Source of the DNA: Stygiolobus azoricus | GTDB lineage: Archaea; Thermoproteota; Thermoprotei_A; Sulfolobales; Sulfolobaceae | Assembly (NCBI RefSeq): GCF_009729035.1 | Contig: NZ_CP045483.1 | Span: 372,001-436,000, forward strand | Length of the DNA: 64,000 nt | Direction: 5' to 3' | In this document: positions 20,321 through 27,231 of the stretch, one piece after another | How positions within the stretch are numbered: the first letter of the stretch is position 1 | How the letters are laid out: each line of letters starts with the position of its first letter | Program-made: the position numbers and the translations under genes | The notes under the pieces: generated by a model | What the model saw: only the letters and a program-made list of their open reading frames with translations | Told to the model about the DNA's origin: nothing | Database searches by the model: none

Positions 20321-21097
20321 ATGTACAATATATTTAACATACTTTATTATGCACAGCTTCTTGCCACTTTAACCTATTTTTTAGGTTCCTTAATTTACGG
20401 CCTTCCTATTCCTATATATGGAGTGAAAAAATGGGCTCCTAGACTTATAACGGATGCTATTTACGTGATAGTATGGAATAGCATTTACTTAGCAGTCCTT
20501 TCTTTCTTAACTCAATTATTAGACATGTTAGGGGTTAGTTGGTCTAATTATGTGATATGGTTAAACCAAGTATTGAATTTTGAGGAAGTATTATATGCTA
20601 TTTTGAAGATATTAATAGCAACTCTAAATATTACCGAGGCAGGTATGGTTTTGACAATCCCTTTAGGCCAGCTTATGTCTATTCTACTTACAATTATCAC
20701 TTACACTGAAAGTTTAATTTCGATATCAAATTTGATATATCAATATGTAGGGGTTCTAATAGCTTTAGGAATACTGTTCTTAGCAATTCCATTCAGGATA
20801 GGACGAGGTGCAGGTGGTGCCATGATAGGAACTTCTATAGTATTTTACGTAGGTTTACCTTATTTACCCCAGTTCCTTGATAACTTAGGGCTTAACCCCT
20901 TAAACTATTCTGTACCTCCATCAAGCCAAAACGATATGTACTCATACTTTTACCAGCAGGTATTGCCTCATCTAATTACTTCGCTGATTCTAGGCCCTTC
21001 AATTTATATATTTCTACTACTGGCTTTTAGTGCGGGTTTATCTAATCTAATATCTGGATATGGTAGTAGATTACCTTTACCTATAGACTTATACTGA
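20321..21097 (+). CDS. cedA: CedA, polytopic membrane component of the Ced DNA-import system
   Basis: A 258-residue protein with about six or seven hydrophobic segments (residues roughly 8-26, 42-65, 87-103, 113-140, 143-157, 165-185 and 222-245). It matches CedA, the presumed membrane channel for DNA uptake in Sulfolobus, viewed as the counterpart of VirB6-type conjugation proteins. Residues 27-47 align without gaps to residues 34-54 of CedA1. GGTGTGAG precedes the ATG. Genes cedA1 before and cedA2 after complete the locus. Confidence 0.75.
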   Translation: MYNIFNILYYAQLLATLTYFLGSLIYGLPIPIYGVKKWAPRLITDAIYVIVWNSIYLAVLSFLTQLLDMLGVSWSNYVIWLNQVLNFEEVLYAILKILIATLNITEAGMVLTIPLGQLMSILLTIITYTESLISISNLIYQYVGVLIALGILFLAIPFRIGRGAGGAMIGTSIVFYVGLPYLPQFLDNLGLNPLNYSVPPSSQNDMYSYFYQQVLPHLITSLILGPSIYIFLLLAFSAGLSNLISGYGSRLPLPIDLY

Positions 21098-21107
21098 GGT
21101 GTAAGAA

Positions 21108-21266
21108 GTGAAATCATACGAATTAGTTAGTATATTATTAATCATAGATTCTATGATATTTTATATAAATAATCAAAAAAATATTTATATAATGTTCTTT
21201 GGAATACTGTTATCACTTGCTATTTTATTTTCTCTGAGTTTTATTTACCGCCGCTTTGTGAAGTAG
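21108..21266 (+). CDS. cedA2: CedA2-like 52-residue membrane protein
   Basis: The GTG start lies 10 bp after the cedA stop, with GAGGTG just upstream. The product has two hydrophobic stretches (residues about 5-20 and 27-47) separated by a short polar turn (NNQKN), and ends in basic residues (YRRFVK). Size, topology and position match CedA2, the second small membrane partner of CedA. The evidence is positional; a protein this short has few conserved residues. Confidence 0.6.
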   Translation: MKSYELVSILLIIDSMIFYINNQKNIYIMFFGILLSLAILFSLSFIYRRFVK

Positions 21267-21336
21267 TAGTTCCCTTTTTACCCTCTTTCTTGACCTCTTT
21301 ATTCATAAAAATTGTAGTTCTTTGCCTACCTCCCAT
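21241..21336 (-). CDS. Possible 31-residue basic protein
   Basis: An ATG-initiated minus-strand frame encodes a Lys/Gly/Thr-rich, soluble 31-residue product (begins MGGRQRTTIFMNKE, ends TSQSGGK). It occupies most of the gap between cedA2 and archease, overlaps the cedA2 3' end by 26 bp, and its upstream side shares a GTTAAAGTTAAAG element (about 21348-21360) with the divergent archease gene. I do not recognise it. It may be a real small gene or a chance frame. Confidence 0.3.
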   Translation of the reverse strand: MGGRQRTTIFMNKEVKKEGKKGTTTSQSGGK

Positions 21337-21386
21337 TTAATATCAGTTAAAGTTAAAGTTTTGCTTCCTTTTAATTTCTTGGGTTT

Positions 21387-21815
21387 ATGTCAATCGGTAA
21401 AAAATACGAATTTTTTGACCATACTGCAGACATAGGGATTAAGGCTTATGGAAGGGATCTAAATGAGGCCTTTGAAAATGCTGCTCTAGCTGTGTTTGAA
21501 GTAATGACAGACACTTCTAAGGTAGAACCTAAGGAAAGTAGAGAAATAGAGATTAACGGAATGGATCTTGAAAATTTACTTTATAGATGGATAGAGAGTT
21601 TATTAGTTTATTATGATTCCGAACTACTTCTTTTTGGAAAATTTAAGGTAAAAATAGATCTCGAGAACTTAAGACTTAATGCAATAGCGTGGGGGGAGAA
21701 GTTTAACCCCGATAAACACGAAAGGAGAACAGTTGTAAAAGCCATGACCTATCACGAAATGAGTATAGTAAAGACCAATAATGGTTATGAACTAACCTTT
21801 GTTGTTGATATTTAA
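21387..21815 (+). CDS. Archease
   Basis: A 142-residue activator of the RNA ligase RtcB and of some tRNA methyltransferases. The family start (YEFFDHTADIGIKAYG) with its metal-binding Asp/His, the LLYRWIESLLVYYD segment and the C-terminal KAMTYHEMSIVK are all present. It is leaderless by appearance, with TATA-like TTAAAG about 26-35 bp before the ATG. The gene ends convergently with archaemetzincin, overlapping by 24 bp. RtcB would ligate exons of the intron-containing tRNAs seen nearby. Confidence 0.93.
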   Translation: MSIGKKYEFFDHTADIGIKAYGRDLNEAFENAALAVFEVMTDTSKVEPKESREIEINGMDLENLLYRWIESLLVYYDSELLLFGKFKVKIDLENLRLNAIAWGEKFNPDKHERRTVVKAMTYHEMSIVKTNNGYELTFVVDI

Positions 21816-22316
21816 TAACAAAGCTGTACATTTGGGACAAAAAACATAATCTTTTTTGTCTATATCCTCAACCGAATTTACCTCATTCATAACACAGCCT
21901 GGAGTTGAACAATCATTTAGTCCTAAAGTATGTCCTATTTCATGTACTATCTCTTTTTTAACTCTGGATACAAACTTATCTATACTTCCTTTTTCATCCT
22001 CGTATTTATAAGAGAAAACAATACCTATCTTTTCTTTGTGAAGTCCTATAACGTACTTCTCGTTATTTATGTATACATTTAAATGACCAATAGCTATAAT
22101 TGAGTCATAAGGAAAATCTGAGAATCTTTCGGATAAATAATTTACAATTTTTTCAGCATCATACTGTAGTCTGTCCCAGTTAAACATAAGCATGTTAAGG
22201 TGCACAACTTCATTGAGATAATGAACTTCGAAGCCCAATTTCCTCAAGTGACATATAACCTCTTTAAGTATTAAGTGATCAAATGTAGTGAGCTTTACCA
22301 ACAATACCCTATACAT
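21792..22316 (-). CDS. amzA: Archaemetzincin-type zinc metalloprotease
   Basis: A 174-residue putative peptidase. The zinc motif HEIGHTLGLNDC (three zinc ligands and the catalytic Glu) is followed by the family Cys pattern: C-STPG-CVM, then CPKC near the C-terminus, which forms a second zinc site. ATG 22316 is preceded by GAGGT; a longer frame to 22376 lacks a ribosome-binding site and overlaps nothing conserved. It lies 61 bp downstream of treT on the same strand. Substrates are unknown for the family. Confidence 0.88.
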   Translation of the reverse strand: MYRVLLVKLTTFDHLILKEVICHLRKLGFEVHYLNEVVHLNMLMFNWDRLQYDAEKIVNYLSERFSDFPYDSIIAIGHLNVYINNEKYVIGLHKEKIGIVFSYKYEDEKGSIDKFVSRVKKEIVHEIGHTLGLNDCSTPGCVMNEVNSVEDIDKKDYVFCPKCTALLLNINNKG

Positions 22317-22377
22317 TATTACCTCTTCTCCTAAATGATCTAAAGATAATAAGAAATTAATTAGTACTAAAATCAAG

Positions 22378-23571
22378 TTAAGCCCCTAAAGCAAGAGTAG
22401 CTACCATTAAATAATCCCTGAGCTCCCTAGTTATGAGGAAGTTTCTCCTTACGTGTTCTCTTCCAGCTTTTCCAAACTTCTCTCTTATATCCTTTTGTCT
22501 TATTAGATATAGTGCGTAATGTGCTGCTTCCTCCGGAGTATTTACAAGATATCCGTTCACGCCATGAATTATTTGTAAGGGTATACCTCCGGTATTACCA
22601 CCTATTACAGCCTTTTTCTTCCATAGTGCTTCGCTAACAGTCAGACCAAACCCTTCCCTAATGGACTTCTGCATGACTACAGTTGATCCCCTTTGGAATG
22701 CATTAATCTCTAGATCGCTATTAGGAGGTAACATTAGAAGCTTAATGTCTTTATCATCTCCAGCGGCTTGAACAGTCTCTCTATACACAATCTCTCCTTC
22801 AGGATCATCTGATGCTGGACTACCTACATAAGCTAGCTGTACATCTGCATGCTTCTTAACTAATTTATAAGTCCTTATAACACCTAACGGGTCTTTTGCT
22901 CTATCAAATCTTGATACTTGACTTATAATAGGTCTACCTGGATCTAAGTCGAACTTATACAAGATTCTCTTAACTGTAATCTCTGGAATATCTCTATTCT
23001 TTATACTCAAGGGATCTATAGATGGAGGAATTATAAACTGGGGATTCTTTAAGTCGTCCCTCGCAAATACAGCTGAAGATATTATTACTGAATCATATTT
23101 CTGTATGTATTCACGTAAGAAGTTCCATACTGGTTGATATGGGTTTGATATATCAATATGACATCTCCATATCCATTTGCCTTTCTTTCTGAAGGTTATT
23201 AGCCCGGCTGGTTGCGGGTCGTGAATAAACACTACATCATAATCTAAATCAAGTTCGTTTCCGTTTATTTCTTGCCATTTTCTATAAATCTCAAATGAAC
23301 CTTGTGGCAACTCTCCTAATCCGTTTTGTAAGGAGTTATGAAAGGACTTAGTGACTTTGAAAAACTCAGGATCCCCTCTTATAATCTTCCAATCCGTGTT
23401 GATTCCTAGCTCTCTCATCAAGGGAACTAGCTTACTTAGAATCTCTGCTACTCCTCCTCCAGCTGGAGTAGAATTAACGTGAAGAATTGATAAACCTTTT
23501 AGTTTTTCGGCTATCTTAAAAATACTATCCAATTCATTTTCTCCTATAATCTCTGAGAATCTCTCTATCAT
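22378..23571 (-). CDS. treT: Trehalose glycosyltransferring synthase (TreT), GT4 family
   Basis: Joins NDP-glucose and glucose to trehalose. The 397-residue protein has the N-terminal Rossmann motif LSILHVNSTPAGGGVAEIL, the GT4 C-terminal domain with ISQVSRFDRAKDPLGVI, and the donor-site signature EGFGLTVSEALWKKK with GGNTGGIPLQI. The N-terminal GGG loop and overall length match TreT of Thermoproteus and Thermococcales. It overlaps its DUF5752 partner by 4 bp, an arrangement seen in other Sulfolobales. Confidence 0.85.
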   Translation of the reverse strand: MIERFSEIIGENELDSIFKIAEKLKGLSILHVNSTPAGGGVAEILSKLVPLMRELGINTDWKIIRGDPEFFKVTKSFHNSLQNGLGELPQGSFEIYRKWQEINGNELDLDYDVVFIHDPQPAGLITFRKKGKWIWRCHIDISNPYQPVWNFLREYIQKYDSVIISSAVFARDDLKNPQFIIPPSIDPLSIKNRDIPEITVKRILYKFDLDPGRPIISQVSRFDRAKDPLGVIRTYKLVKKHADVQLAYVGSPASDDPEGEIVYRETVQAAGDDKDIKLLMLPPNSDLEINAFQRGSTVVMQKSIREGFGLTVSEALWKKKAVIGGNTGGIPLQIIHGVNGYLVNTPEEAAHYALYLIRQKDIREKFGKAGREHVRRNFLITRELRDYLMVATLALGA

Positions 23572-24227
23572 TTTGACAACAACTCCTGCTCAAATATTTT
23601 TAGAAGATCTTCCCTTAACATCTCCTCATCAGTATATGTTTGTGGGTCGAGTGAACTAAGCTTCTTTGATAGTTCAGTCAATCCATAATTATCTTCTATC
23701 CATTTTGAGAAATCATTCTTATCTTCGTATCCAATAATACGCCTAAAGATAAAGTGATAGGCAATAGACCTAATACTTATTGAAGCGATTATGTCAATGA
23801 ACTCAGCTAAGCTCTTTGCTACTCTCCCTGTATTGTACACTACCGGTTTACAAGTTATGAAATAAAATGGTTTATTAGCTGTTTTCGAGATCCTCGCCTC
23901 GGATAAAATTTTTATTAAATCTTCCCTTACGTTTTCAACAGTCCTTGGCTCTTTTCCTTCTATATCAGATATTTTTTGAGCTAAAAGTCTATCACCTAGT
24001 TCATCTCTTATCCATGTTGCAAAATCGTTACTCATATCTTCTGGTACTACATGGCTCGAAAACAGAGGGTGAAATACGTGATAAAAGATTGAAAACCCGT
24101 CAACCTTCTTTATACCCTCTATTAGTTCGTCAATAGTTGCAGCCTTAAAGCCTGCATAAATCGGCGGATAGTAGGCTGCATAAAATTCAAACGGTTTATT
24201 TGCAGGTTTTTCAAGTATCTCATACAT
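23568..24227 (-). CDS. DUF5752-type protein with internal duplication, TreT partner
   Basis: A 219-residue soluble protein made of two related halves. Residues about 8-108 and 116-214 each start with KPF(E/Y)F, contain an F/I-YHF or FYHVF segment, then a DFxxWI(R/E)(D) motif, and end in REDL(I/L)KI(L/F). The paralogous halves suggest a fused tandem domain. It leads the treT operon and may support or regulate trehalose synthesis, but no catalytic motif is visible. A TATA-like ATAATATAAA lies about 26 bp upstream of its ATG. Confidence 0.65.
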   Translation of the reverse strand: MYEILEKPANKPFEFYAAYYPPIYAGFKAATIDELIEGIKKVDGFSIFYHVFHPLFSSHVVPEDMSNDFATWIRDELGDRLLAQKISDIEGKEPRTVENVREDLIKILSEARISKTANKPFYFITCKPVVYNTGRVAKSLAEFIDIIASISIRSIAYHFIFRRIIGYEDKNDFSKWIEDNYGLTELSKKLSSLDPQTYTDEEMLREDLLKIFEQELLSK

Positions 24228-24349
24228 TCCAAATCGAAATATATTTGTTTTATATTATACAAAAACATTATCCCAGCTTATTATACCAAGCAGGAAAAAT
24301 CAGAATTTTTATAAGGGACTAGGAGGGAAAACAGTGCTTATGAAAGAGA

Positions 24350-24405
24350 AATCAGCATTTCCAGCGTTGGCTCACGGATCACACGACCCTCTTTTCATCA
24401 TCAAC
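24350..24405 (-). ncRNA. Candidate C/D box sRNA (rRNA/tRNA 2'-O-methylation guide)
   Basis: Minus strand carries a perfect C box ATGATGA (24401-24395), about 12 nt of guide, D' GTGA, a 3-4 nt spacer, C' GTGAGCC, about 12-13 nt of guide, and a perfect D box CTGA (24355-24352). Total spacing is what archaeal C/D RNAs require. The TATA element ATTATATA lies about 24 bp upstream on the same strand. C' is degenerate, and no target was assigned. Confidence 0.55.
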
Positions 24406-24432
24406 TTTAAAATCCAGCTCCTATATAATTAA
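24404..24432. promoter_or_regulatory. Divergent promoter for C/D sRNA and tRNA-Gly
   Basis: CTTTAAAA (about 24406-24413) is placed 24-30 bp before the tRNA-Gly start on the plus strand. CTATATAATT (24421-24430) is placed about 24 bp before the sRNA start on the minus strand. The two elements cross, so each TATA sits within the other transcript's upstream region. Confidence 0.45.
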
Positions 24433-24436
24433 AATT

Positions 24437-24526
24437 GCGGCCGTCGTCTAGTCTGGATTAGGACGCTGGCCTTCCAATGAGCTAGAGGAAAGCCAGTAAT
24501 CCCGGGTTCAAATCCCGGCGGCCGCA
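24437..24526 (+). tRNA. tRNA-Gly (anticodon TCC) with a 14-nt intron
   Basis: Acceptor arms GCGGCCG and CGGCCGC pair fully with discriminator A at 24526. The T-arm is CCGGG-TTCAAAT-CCCGG. The anticodon stem is CTGGC (24466-24470) with GCCAG (24492-24496). Between them lie the loop bases C-T-TCC-A and A with a 14-nt insertion (24477-24490) at the canonical 37/38 position. The 3' CCA is not encoded. Confidence 0.92.
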
Positions 24527-24689
24527 CTTAATTATAATATATCATTAATACAACTCTTTTCACATCATACATATAGTATAGAATTTGGTGCATGAGAGAT
24601 TTATTAGACCTTTTCTTACTTATTCGAAGCACTAACTAAAGTATTGTATTCATTATGTAATACCTAAATTTGTTAAAAATAGTATTTGT

Positions 24690-24765
24690 AGGGACCTCTG
24701 GAGACTCTGTATCATCGTAACCCCAAACTTGGGGAACTCAACAGAGTGTCGCCCGGTCCCAACAG
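24690..24765 (+). ncRNA. Candidate structured RNA resembling an H/ACA guide
   Basis: A hairpin folds by eye: GGGACC (24691-24696) with GGTCCC (24755-24760); inside a 7-nt/7-nt internal loop, ACTCTGT (24704-24710) with ACAGAGT (24741-24747); and a terminal stem CCCCA/TGGGG (24721-24734). The lower stem is followed after one base by ACA (24762-24764). This is the outline of an archaeal H/ACA RNA with its pseudouridylation pocket. An alternative is an unknown structured RNA. It lies in a gene-free gap between two tRNAs. Confidence 0.45.
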
Positions 24766-24813
24766 AAACATTAACCATTAAACCTATAAATTCATTCTTC
24801 ATAAAATAATAAT

Positions 24814-24903
24814 GCCGCCGTAGCTCAGCCCGGGAGAGCGCCCGGCTGAAGGCCAGATCACGCAGAGACCGGGTTGTCCGGGGTTCAAGTCCCCGCGGCG
24901 GCA
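24814..24903 (+). tRNA. tRNA-Phe (anticodon GAA) with a 16-nt intron
   Basis: Acceptor GCCGCCG pairs with CGGCGGC, discriminator A at 24903. The T-arm is CGGGG-TTCAAGT-CCCCG. The anticodon stem CCCGG (24841-24845) pairs with CCGGG (24869-24873); anticodon GAA is at 24848-24850, and a 16-nt insertion (24852-24867) follows position 37. A CTATAAAT element lies about 26 bp upstream. CCA is not encoded. Confidence 0.92.
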
Positions 24904-25166
24904 TTACTTGGATATGGATTATTCGTGAATGTACTACGTAACTTACTTAGAAAATTTCATGCGAATATTTAGAGCTTCAACAAATTAAAACTTCTATCCT
25001 TATAGTTTAATTATAAGGTCTTAATATATAAAGGAAAATAATTATTTATATTATAAAAAACTAGAAGTATTCTTGAAAGTAGTTCGAAGTGCTATTTGTT
25101 CTTATTCTATCTAATAGGTAAATGACAGCCTTTGTTAGCAAGTGCTACCTCTTAAGGAGATAATAA
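24904..25166. other. AT-rich spacer between tRNA-Phe and tRNA-Ser
   Basis: No coding frame or tRNA is visible in this stretch of about 260 bases. The only structure noticed is a perfect 7-bp inverted repeat with a 7-nt loop, CCTTATA/TATAAGG (24998-25018), which may be a terminator-like hairpin or chance in AT-rich DNA. Confidence 0.5.
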
Positions 25167-25262
25167 CGCCGGGGGCGGGATTCGAACCCGCGCACGGTGA
25201 CCCGTACTGGCTATCCTAGTAAGCTCTCAAGGCCAGCCCCTTAACCGCTCGGGCACCCCGGC
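25167..25262 (-). tRNA. tRNA-Ser (anticodon TGA) with a 13-nt intron
   Basis: On the minus strand, GCCGGGG pairs with CCCCGGC and discriminator G, the serine identity base. There is a long variable arm (ACGG-GTCA-CCGT). The T-arm is GCGGG-TTCGAAT-CCCGC. The anticodon TGA is at 25229-25227 within stem CTGGC/GCCAG, and 13 extra bases (25213-25225) follow position 37. AT-rich TATA-like sequence lies upstream. Confidence 0.9.
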
Positions 25263-25300
25263 ATTCATCATATTTTATTTTATTCCTTTAATACTTAACT

Positions 25301-25873
25301 TCAGTCTTTCCTTATAACTATAATCGAGTATCCCTTAATCCTCTTATAAACCTCAACGTTTTTGAATTTCTGTCTAAATAAATTAATCACGTTTTCTTCA
25401 CCCTTGTATACTACGAGCTGTATTAGTCCACCTTCGGAAACTCTGTCGTAGCTAGTACTTGCTAGTCTCTCTATGAATGCTTTTCCAGCCTTTAAGGGTG
25501 GGTTAGAGTAAATTGCATTAAATTTAATCTCTGGTGGTATGTTTTCAAATATATCACTTTGGATAACGTGGACTCTGTTTTCAAGCCCGTATCTACTAAC
25601 GTTTTTTCTGGAATAATAGACAGCTTTCTTATCAACATCAAGCATGTAAACCTTAAGACTAGGGTTTTTTAATGCCAAATAAATTCCTATTGGACCGTAA
25701 CCACAACCTACATCGGCAACTACCCCGCTCTCGGGTATTATTAGGTTCTCTAGCATTACCTTAGTACCTAAGTCTAGTTTATCCTTAGAGAATAGACCAT
25801 AAGAACTCTCTAAAGACAAGGGTATACCGTTAACTACATCGTTTACAAAAATTATTTCTTTAATCTTTTTCAT
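25301..25873 (-). CDS. RsmC-like class I methyltransferase
   Basis: A 190-residue SAM-dependent methyltransferase. Motif I is VVADVGCGYGPIGIYLA (residues about 51-67), motif II VYMLDVD, and motif IV SNPPLKAG, an NPP signature of nucleic-acid N-methylation enzymes. It resembles the C-terminal domain of bacterial RsmC, which modifies 16S rRNA guanine; archaeal single-domain forms are of unproven target. Its ATG overlaps the cbf5 3' end by 14 bp, so it is cotranscribed with a pseudouridine synthase. Confidence 0.8.
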   Translation of the reverse strand: MKKIKEIIFVNDVVNGIPLSLESSYGLFSKDKLDLGTKVMLENLIIPESGVVADVGCGYGPIGIYLALKNPSLKVYMLDVDKKAVYYSRKNVSRYGLENRVHVIQSDIFENIPPEIKFNAIYSNPPLKAGKAFIERLASTSYDRVSEGGLIQLVVYKGEENVINLFRQKFKNVEVYKRIKGYSIIVIRKD

Positions 25874-26898
25874 TCTTTTTCCATCCCTTCGGATAAACGT
25901 CTCTTTCCATTAAGACTCTCTTAGGTTTTACTACAATTCCTTTCTTCACGTTTTGTAGTTCGTTACTGTTTATGTTACTTTCCCCAATTGCTACAATTTC
26001 TCCTTTTAGTGTCATTATGGCCACATTTTCACCTTTCTTAAAGTTCTGAAATGCCACTACACCCGGTGCATTTAATGTAGCACCATAAGTAATGGCATTA
26101 ACCGCGTCATCATCGATTACTACTTTTGGGATTCCACACACTGCAAATTCCATGGGGAGCAAAATTCTTCTTAGGTCACTCTCATCTTTGCAGTGTTTAT
26201 ACATGTAAAGTGCCTCTGAGATCTCGTGGAGAGTAACTAAGTTTGAGTCCTCGGTGAATATTCCTGATCTCGTTCTTCTTAGTTCTCTCATATGAGCTCC
26301 ACAACCAAGTAATATCCCGATATCATGACATATTTTTCTCATATAAGTACCAGGCTCAGAGGCTATTTTCATGAGTACCAATCTTCCTTCAGTCTCAAGG
26401 ATGTCTATACTATATACTCTTCTTTTTCTTGTCCTTCTTTTCACTGAAGATCTCACTGGAGGCCTCTGATATATTTCACCAATGAATTGGTTAACTATCT
26501 CTTTTAGCTCATCCATTTTATAATCGCAGTGCACTTGCATAATGCAGACATATTCCTTACCAGCTTTACTAATAAGGCTCATCAGTTTTGTTGCATTTTC
26601 CATTCCTATTGGCAATACTCCCGTTACTTTGGGGTCTCCCCGCACGTTAAACGTGCTCTAGGGTCCCCCCATGGCCTACTTTGTTCAAGTTGAACATTTT
26701 CTTAACCCAATATGCAACTTCATGGCTTGTAGGACCCGCTGGCTTATCTAAGTTTATTATTGCGTTTCTAAGCAGGACCTCTATAGGTCTTTTATCGGGA
26801 TAGAAGCCGTATTTATCATCTGTTTGGGCTTCTCGAAGTATATTCCAACTATTACTGTAATTACAAAAATAATCTATCTTTTCTAAAAATTTATACAT
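25860..26898 (-). CDS. cbf5: Cbf5/TruB-type pseudouridine synthase, split by an intron
   Basis: The catalytic subunit of H/ACA RNPs, converting U to pseudouridine in rRNA. Exon 1 (26898-26658) encodes the N-terminus to VGHGGTL; exon 2 (26635-25860) resumes at DPKVTGVLP, restoring the TruB motif GGTLDPKVTG with the catalytic Asp. Removal of 22 nt (26636-26657) gives 1017 nt, an exact 338-residue frame. A PUA domain occupies the C-terminus (from about residue 240), and the RRTRSGIF motif is present. It follows eL14 by one base. Without splicing the frame stops after GGTLEHV. Confidence 0.93.
26636..26657 (-). other. 22-nt BHB intron in cbf5 mRNA
   Basis: On the minus strand the junction folds as bulge-helix-bulge: an inner hairpin GCACG/CGTGC, a 4-bp central helix CCCT/GGGG, two 3-nt AGA bulges on opposite strands, and an outer G/C helix (with one unpaired A). 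Cutting after AG in each bulge joins CCCTAG to ACCCC and yields codons ACC-CTA-GAC-CCC. Cbf5 introns are known from Crenarchaeota; this is among the shorter ones possible. Confidence 0.88.
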
Positions 26899-26899
26899 A

Positions 26900-27190
26900 T
26901 TAAATCACAGATATCCTAGGTTTTATTGTTTCCTTCATATAATCCGTGAGACCGGCTTCTTGTATTGCTCTCTTTACGTCTTCATCACTTGCCCCTTTGT
27001 TTATGTTTATCTTTTTGTCTGTTGGCTCTATGTGTAATATATTAACTCTTCTCCTCTTTACTCCATTTACATCTTTAGGTCCGGTTACTAGTACGTAATT
27101 CTCGTCAATTATATCAACTATTACACATTTCTTACCGGCTTCCCTTCCTCTGGTCTTAACACAAATCCTGCCTACCTCTATTATCGACAT
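26900..27190 (-). CDS. rpl14e: Large ribosomal subunit protein eL14
   Basis: A 96-residue 50S protein with a KOW-like fold. It shows IEVGRICVKTRGREAGKKCVI and DENYVLVTGPKDVNGVKRRRVNILHIEPT in segments, then a basic tail typical of the archaeal form. It is the first gene of the eL14-cbf5-methyltransferase group. T-rich sequence and a TTTAAA element lie in the 41-bp gap from the upstream helicase gene. Confidence 0.93.
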   Translation of the reverse strand: MSIIEVGRICVKTRGREAGKKCVIVDIIDENYVLVTGPKDVNGVKRRRVNILHIEPTDKKININKGASDEDVKRAIQEAGLTDYMKETIKPRISVI

Positions 27191-27231
27191 GAGGATTACC
27201 TATGAATCAAAAAATAAGGATGGATTTAAAC

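Noticed and set aside
24653-24904. 83-residue minus-strand frame over the tRNA-Phe gene (begins MPPRGLEPRTTR)
   Set aside because: It is the antisense of tRNA-Phe; this peptide start is a familiar artefact of translating tRNA T-arms.
24998-25018. CCTTATA/TATAAGG inverted repeat as a mobile-element end or attachment site
   Set aside because: Only 7 bp, in AT-rich sequence, with no partner copy or transposase nearby.
26647-26658. Frameshift or pseudogene in cbf5
   Set aside because: The break matches a BHB intron that restores frame and conserved motif exactly, so the gene is functional.
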